Assembly (NCBI RefSeq): GCF_009914725.1
Contig: NZ_JAAAWJ010000006.1
Coordinates: 1 to 54,921 of the forward strand
Source: Methanogenium sp. MK-MG
GTDB lineage: Archaea > Halobacteriota > Methanomicrobia > Methanomicrobiales > Methanomicrobiaceae
DNA length: 54,921 nt
Direction: 5' to 3'
Positions within the stretch are counted from its first letter, which is position 1, and each line of letters opens with the position of its first letter. The position numbers and the translations under genes were made by a program. Below the pieces are notes generated by a model. The model was given only the letters and a program-made list of their open reading frames with translations, did no database searches and was not told the DNA's origin. Of the stretch, positions 52,251 through 54,921 are shown piece by piece.

Positions 52251-52643
52251 TCAGTACACATACCCGAGCAGCTCTCCGCCGACGCCTGCTTCTCTTGCCT
52301 GATCATGTGATATCACGCCTTTAGACGTGGAGATGATCAGCAGACCAAAATTCTTCGCCGGAAGATACTGTGTCTCCCATTCTTCAAGCTCTGCAACCTT
52401 CACGGAATACCGCGGTGAAATAACACCGCATTTATTGATGTTTCCGTTCAGCTTCACATTGAACTGACCGCCACGGCCATCTTCAATGAGTTCAAATTCT
52501 GCAATATAGCCCTTCTCTTTCATGATGCCGAGCATTGAACCAAGAAGCCTGCTTGCCGGTTCAACGATACAGCTCGTCTTGCCGACATCGGAGGCGTTCT
52601 TGATGGTGCTCATTGCATCCGCAATCGGATTTAATCGTGCCAT
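52251..52643 (-). CDS. rps8: Ribosomal protein uS8
   Basis: A 130-residue rRNA-binding protein. The N-terminus is [13 protein letters not shown] and the C-terminal [27 protein letters not shown] carries the conserved RNA-binding loop ([11 protein letters not shown]). It binds helix 21 of 16S rRNA and in archaea autoregulates the spc operon. Confidence 0.96.
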   Translation of the reverse strand: MARLNPIADAMSTIKNASDVGKTSCIVEPASRLLGSMLGIMKEKGYIAEFELIEDGRGGQFNVKLNGNINKCGVISPRYSVKVAELEEWETQYLPAKNFGLLIISTSKGVISHDQAREAGVGGELLGYVY

Positions 52644-52656
52644 AACTCTTTGCCAC

Positions 52657-52830
52657 CTAGTTCATCTTTTTAAAGCCGATTTTAGCGGCATTTTCCCGGA
52701 AGCACTGACGGCAGAGCATAATATTGTGCCGGCGGACAAGCCCCTGCTTTCTTCCGCACATCTGGCACACATTTGCACCACGACCGAATTTCTTCGGTGA
52801 TGCATCCGATTTCTTTCCCTGTTCTGCCAT
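52657..52830 (-). CDS. rps14: Ribosomal protein uS14 (zinc-binding, short form)
   Basis: A 57-residue protein read on the minus strand. It starts [19 protein letters not shown], then [13 protein letters not shown] and [18 protein letters not shown]. The two CxxC pairs form the zinc site of the short archaeal/eukaryotic S14. Its ATG shares one base with the uL5 stop (TAATG). The gene lies 13 bases before uS8. It is small and easily missed by length-based ORF calling. Confidence 0.96.
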   Translation of the reverse strand: MAEQGKKSDASPKKFGRGANVCQMCGRKQGLVRRHNIMLCRQCFRENAAKIGFKKMN

Positions 52831-53336
52831 TAGATTACCTCTACATTGAATGCTTCACTCATGTACGCCACAGCGTCCTCTTTGGTGACACGCTGCTTTG
52901 TCGGGAGTTTTCTCTTCTGGATTGACCTGCGCGCAATGCGGATACCCTTGCGCTCAAGAACGACATTGACATCCATGCCATAGATACCGATCATCGGGTC
53001 ATAACTCTGGGTTGGGAAGTCAGTGTGTTCTTCAATACCGAATGAGAAATTGCCGGTTGCATCGAACTGGGATGCTGCAAGAGTATTTTCCTGGATTTCA
53101 AGTGCAGTGCGGACGAAGTTCTCTGCACGGGCACCACGAAGGGTGACACGGCATCCGATTGGCTGTCCCTTCCGGACACCAAAAGCAGGCTGGGTCATCT
53201 TCGCAAAGGCACGAATCGTGGACTGTCCGGTAATCTCTTTGACGATGTTTTCAGCCTTGACAAGCTTGTCACCGGATTCGCCGACACCCATGTGCACGAC
53301 GACCTTATCGACATAGAGTCCCTGCATTGGGTTCAC
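52830..53336 (-). CDS. rpl5: Ribosomal protein uL5
   Basis: A 168-residue 5S rRNA-binding protein. A GTG start at 53336 overlaps the eS4 stop (GTGA) and keeps the family-typical N-terminus MNPM; an internal ATG at 53327 would lose it. Conserved stretches include [23 protein letters not shown] and [13 protein letters not shown]. Confidence 0.95.
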   Translation of the reverse strand: MNPMQGLYVDKVVVHMGVGESGDKLVKAENIVKEITGQSTIRAFAKMTQPAFGVRKGQPIGCRVTLRGARAENFVRTALEIQENTLAASQFDATGNFSFGIEEHTDFPTQSYDPMIGIYGMDVNVVLERKGIRIARRSIQKRKLPTKQRVTKEDAVAYMSEAFNVEVI

Positions 53337-54061
53337 TGTTCAATCCCCCATTCGCTGATTGCAGACTCCTCGCGTCCTACCATAAAGACATAATTATCAA
53401 TCGTCTCGAAAGTCTCACCGGTGCCGTCCTCTGCAAGAATGACACGGTTCGGGATACTTCCGGGGATGACATCAATCGTTGTGATTCTGCCTATTTTACC
53501 GGAGTGGCGTCCACCAATGACCATTGCTGTGTTGCCCTCTGCGAAGGCAAAGTGGCCGGTGACTTCAAATTTGTTATCCGGCATCAGGGACAGGACAACA
53601 GAGTCCTTTGGTTTGTATGCCTGTGTGTCGACAATGATGTTTGCACCGTAGCGCAGGTTCAGCTGAACCTTACCGCCCTTCACAATTGTCTTGTCTGCAA
53701 TCTTGCAAAGACGGCTCTCTGCTGCCTCTGCTGTAATCGGGACGGAGACAATATCGCCGCGCTTGGCACGGAGAATGCGGAAGTACTTGTCCACAGACGG
53801 GAGAGCGATGATGTCAAACACACCGACGCCCATCTTTGGGTCAGTGCAGACAGCACCGTTCACCAGCACTGCACGGCTCTTGAGGATACGCTTAACCTCT
53901 TTTACCGTAAGTGCAATTCCCATGTGGTCACGCAGCCACACTGCCACAGGCATTGCGCTTGCATTGTGCGGACCTGCGGCGGTCTTGGTCACAAATGTGT
54001 TCGTCTTCTTGGCAATACGCCATGAACCCGGGCTGTTGAGCCTCTTTAAGTGGTTCGACAT
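53333..54061 (-). CDS. rps4e: Ribosomal protein eS4
   Basis: A 242-residue protein. It begins with [13 protein letters not shown], continues with an S4-like RNA-binding domain ([21 protein letters not shown]) and ends in a KOW-type segment ([17 protein letters not shown]). It is a small-subunit protein of archaea and eukaryotes. Its ATG shares one base with the uL24 stop. Confidence 0.96.
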   Translation of the reverse strand: MSNHLKRLNSPGSWRIAKKTNTFVTKTAAGPHNASAMPVAVWLRDHMGIALTVKEVKRILKSRAVLVNGAVCTDPKMGVGVFDIIALPSVDKYFRILRAKRGDIVSVPITAEAAESRLCKIADKTIVKGGKVQLNLRYGANIIVDTQAYKPKDSVVLSLMPDNKFEVTGHFAFAEGNTAMVIGGRHSGKIGRITTIDVIPGSIPNRVILAEDGTGETFETIDNYVFMVGREESAISEWGIEQ

Positions 54062-54426
54062 TACTTCTTCGCCTCCAGCTTCTCCTCACGACGTTTGTCT
54101 TTCAGATTCAGTTTCACAATGCAGACATTGGATGGATCAACCGGACGGGGAACTTCAGTTCCGTCTGCACGGGTTGATACAACACCGTGGACAATGATCC
54201 GGGAATAATCGAGATTAACCCCGTCAACAATGCCTTCATCGCCTGCAAAGTCTCCGCGAATGACACGGACTGTGTCACCGGTAACTATACGCACGCTACG
54301 GCGGCTGTACTGGTTCCGGAGTTCTGATGACAGCGGAGCATTCAGGAAACGACCCCTGGCATGAAGGGGTGCATTGTAGCGGAATTTGCGCTGTTTGCGC
54401 GGTTGTGTGCTTGCAATACGTACCAT
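54061..54426 (-). CDS. rpl24: Ribosomal protein uL24
   Basis: A 121-residue protein with the archaeal N-terminal extension (STQPRKQRKFRYNAPLHAR) and a KOW motif (RIVTGDTVRVIRGDFAGDEG). It is an early assembly protein of the large subunit. It lies 12 bases after uL14. Confidence 0.96.
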   Translation of the reverse strand: MVRIASTQPRKQRKFRYNAPLHARGRFLNAPLSSELRNQYSRRSVRIVTGDTVRVIRGDFAGDEGIVDGVNLDYSRIIVHGVVSTRADGTEVPRPVDPSNVCIVKLNLKDKRREEKLEAKK

Positions 54427-54438
54427 ATTTCCTTCTCC

Positions 54439-54837
54439 TCAGATGATGATCGTCGCCATTGAACCAATCTTAGGGAAACGCTCTGCCACTTCACGTGCGA
54501 CAGGGCCTTTAATTTCCGTTCCCTTAGGTTCTCCGCGTTCATTTACTACTACCATTGCATTGTCCTCAAACGAGAGACGAAGACCGGAAACTCTCCGGAT
54601 CTCTTTCTTCTGCCTGATGACGACTGCCTTCACGAGCGTCTTTCGCATGTCGGGAGTGCCTTTTTTGACCGTGACCGTTGCCACATCTCCCAGACCCAGT
54701 TTGGGCTGGCGGCGGCGTACGCCATGGTAACGGTCTACAGAAACAATCTCCACCTGCCGTGCACCGGTATTATCGGCGCAGAGAAGGCGGCTGCCGGTTG
54801 CAAGTGCACGGGGTGTACGCGATTGTTTCGCTTTCAT
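54439..54837 (-). CDS. rpl14: Ribosomal protein uL14
   Basis: A 132-residue protein. Signature stretches are [17 protein letters not shown] and [17 protein letters not shown], and the C-terminal half has the conserved GSMATIII end. It contributes to intersubunit bridge B8. Its ATG overlaps the uS17 stop by four bases. Confidence 0.96.
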   Translation of the reverse strand: MKAKQSRTPRALATGSRLLCADNTGARQVEIVSVDRYHGVRRRQPKLGLGDVATVTVKKGTPDMRKTLVKAVVIRQKKEIRRVSGLRLSFEDNAMVVVNERGEPKGTEIKGPVAREVAERFPKIGSMATIII

Positions 54838-54921
54838 TCCGTAATCACCTCAACAACGACAAATTTCTTGGTCTTTGAGAGCGGGCGACACTCGGCAATC
54901 TTTACCATGTCGCCTACTTTT
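54834..54921 (-). CDS. rps17: Ribosomal protein uS17, 3' end only
   Basis: The window ends inside this minus-strand gene. The visible C-terminal ~28 residues read [19 protein letters not shown] and then VVVEVITE with a stop, which is the family's conserved end. It precedes uL14 as expected in the archaeal spc operon. Confidence 0.93.
   Translation of the reverse strand, partial: KVGDMVKIAECRPLSKTKKFVVVEVITE

Noticed and set aside
1-54921. tRNA or rRNA genes
   Set aside because: I read the intergenic spacers for cloverleaf-like or rRNA-like sequence and saw none; a covariance search was not possible here.

Overview
The window looks like a chromosomal segment of a hydrogenotrophic methanogen of the order Methanomicrobiales. 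Several points support this. It carries a methanogenesis-marker pair (mtxX/Mmp4 and the AIR-synthase-like Mmp2), an HMf-type histone, archaeal-type S-adenosylmethionine synthetase, RfcL and AdkA, and an archaeal spc-type ribosomal operon. It also has a partial TCA gene set (fumarase, 2-oxoacid:ferredoxin oxidoreductase, succinyl-CoA synthetase). Genus cannot be fixed from the sequence. Most genes are fairly GC-rich; the stretch around 20.0-22.1 kb is clearly AT-richer.

Bases 1-6050 form a tightly packed plus-strand run: 3' end of fumarase beta, korDABC, sucCD and a c-di-AMP synthase of the DacZ type, many joined by 4-base stop/start overlaps. Bases 6156-9568 hold SAM synthetase and hisG-hisA-hisB. 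A histone gene with a clear TATA box and ribosome binding site converges on hisB. Bases 10013-11763 (minus) hold mtxX and mmp2, divergent from rfcL. A UPF0146 gene and an archaemetzincin gene start almost back to back near 13.81 kb.

Bases 14482-16829 form an operon in which two UspA-like genes flank an ArsB/NhaD-type permease. Bases 17031-19849 encode an ECF-type importer in which the substrate-binding membrane domain is fused to both ATPases in one chain, followed by EcfT. Bases 19.9-26.6 kb are accessory: G-rich hairpins, an AT-rich membrane-TPR gene, a secreted six-PEGA-domain protein with a 36-base repeat, an orphan IS200/IS605-like hairpin, a PreA-like dihydropyrimidine dehydrogenase and a TPR lipoprotein. 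Bases 26839-29334 hold a metal P1B-ATPase and a methyltransferase, followed by an apparently decayed reading frame.

Bases 29745-40619 (minus) are a cluster of four exported proteins, two of them giant. Three share a ~195-residue N-terminal-type module that I do not recognise by family name, and the two giants also share a C-terminal module. They combine these with NosD-like beta-helices, PKD and Ig-like domains, a sulfite-oxidase-like domain and a purple-acid-phosphatase-like catalytic domain. This cluster is the strongest candidate for something undescribed.

Bases 41232-45271 hold a SWIM zinc-finger/SNF2 helicase pair. Bases 45534-54921 (minus) are the archaeal spc operon in the order uS17-uL14-uL24-eS4-uL5-uS14-uS8-uL6-eL32-eL19-uL18-uS5-uL30-uL15-SecY-AdkA-DUF106-Cmk; uS17 runs off the window.
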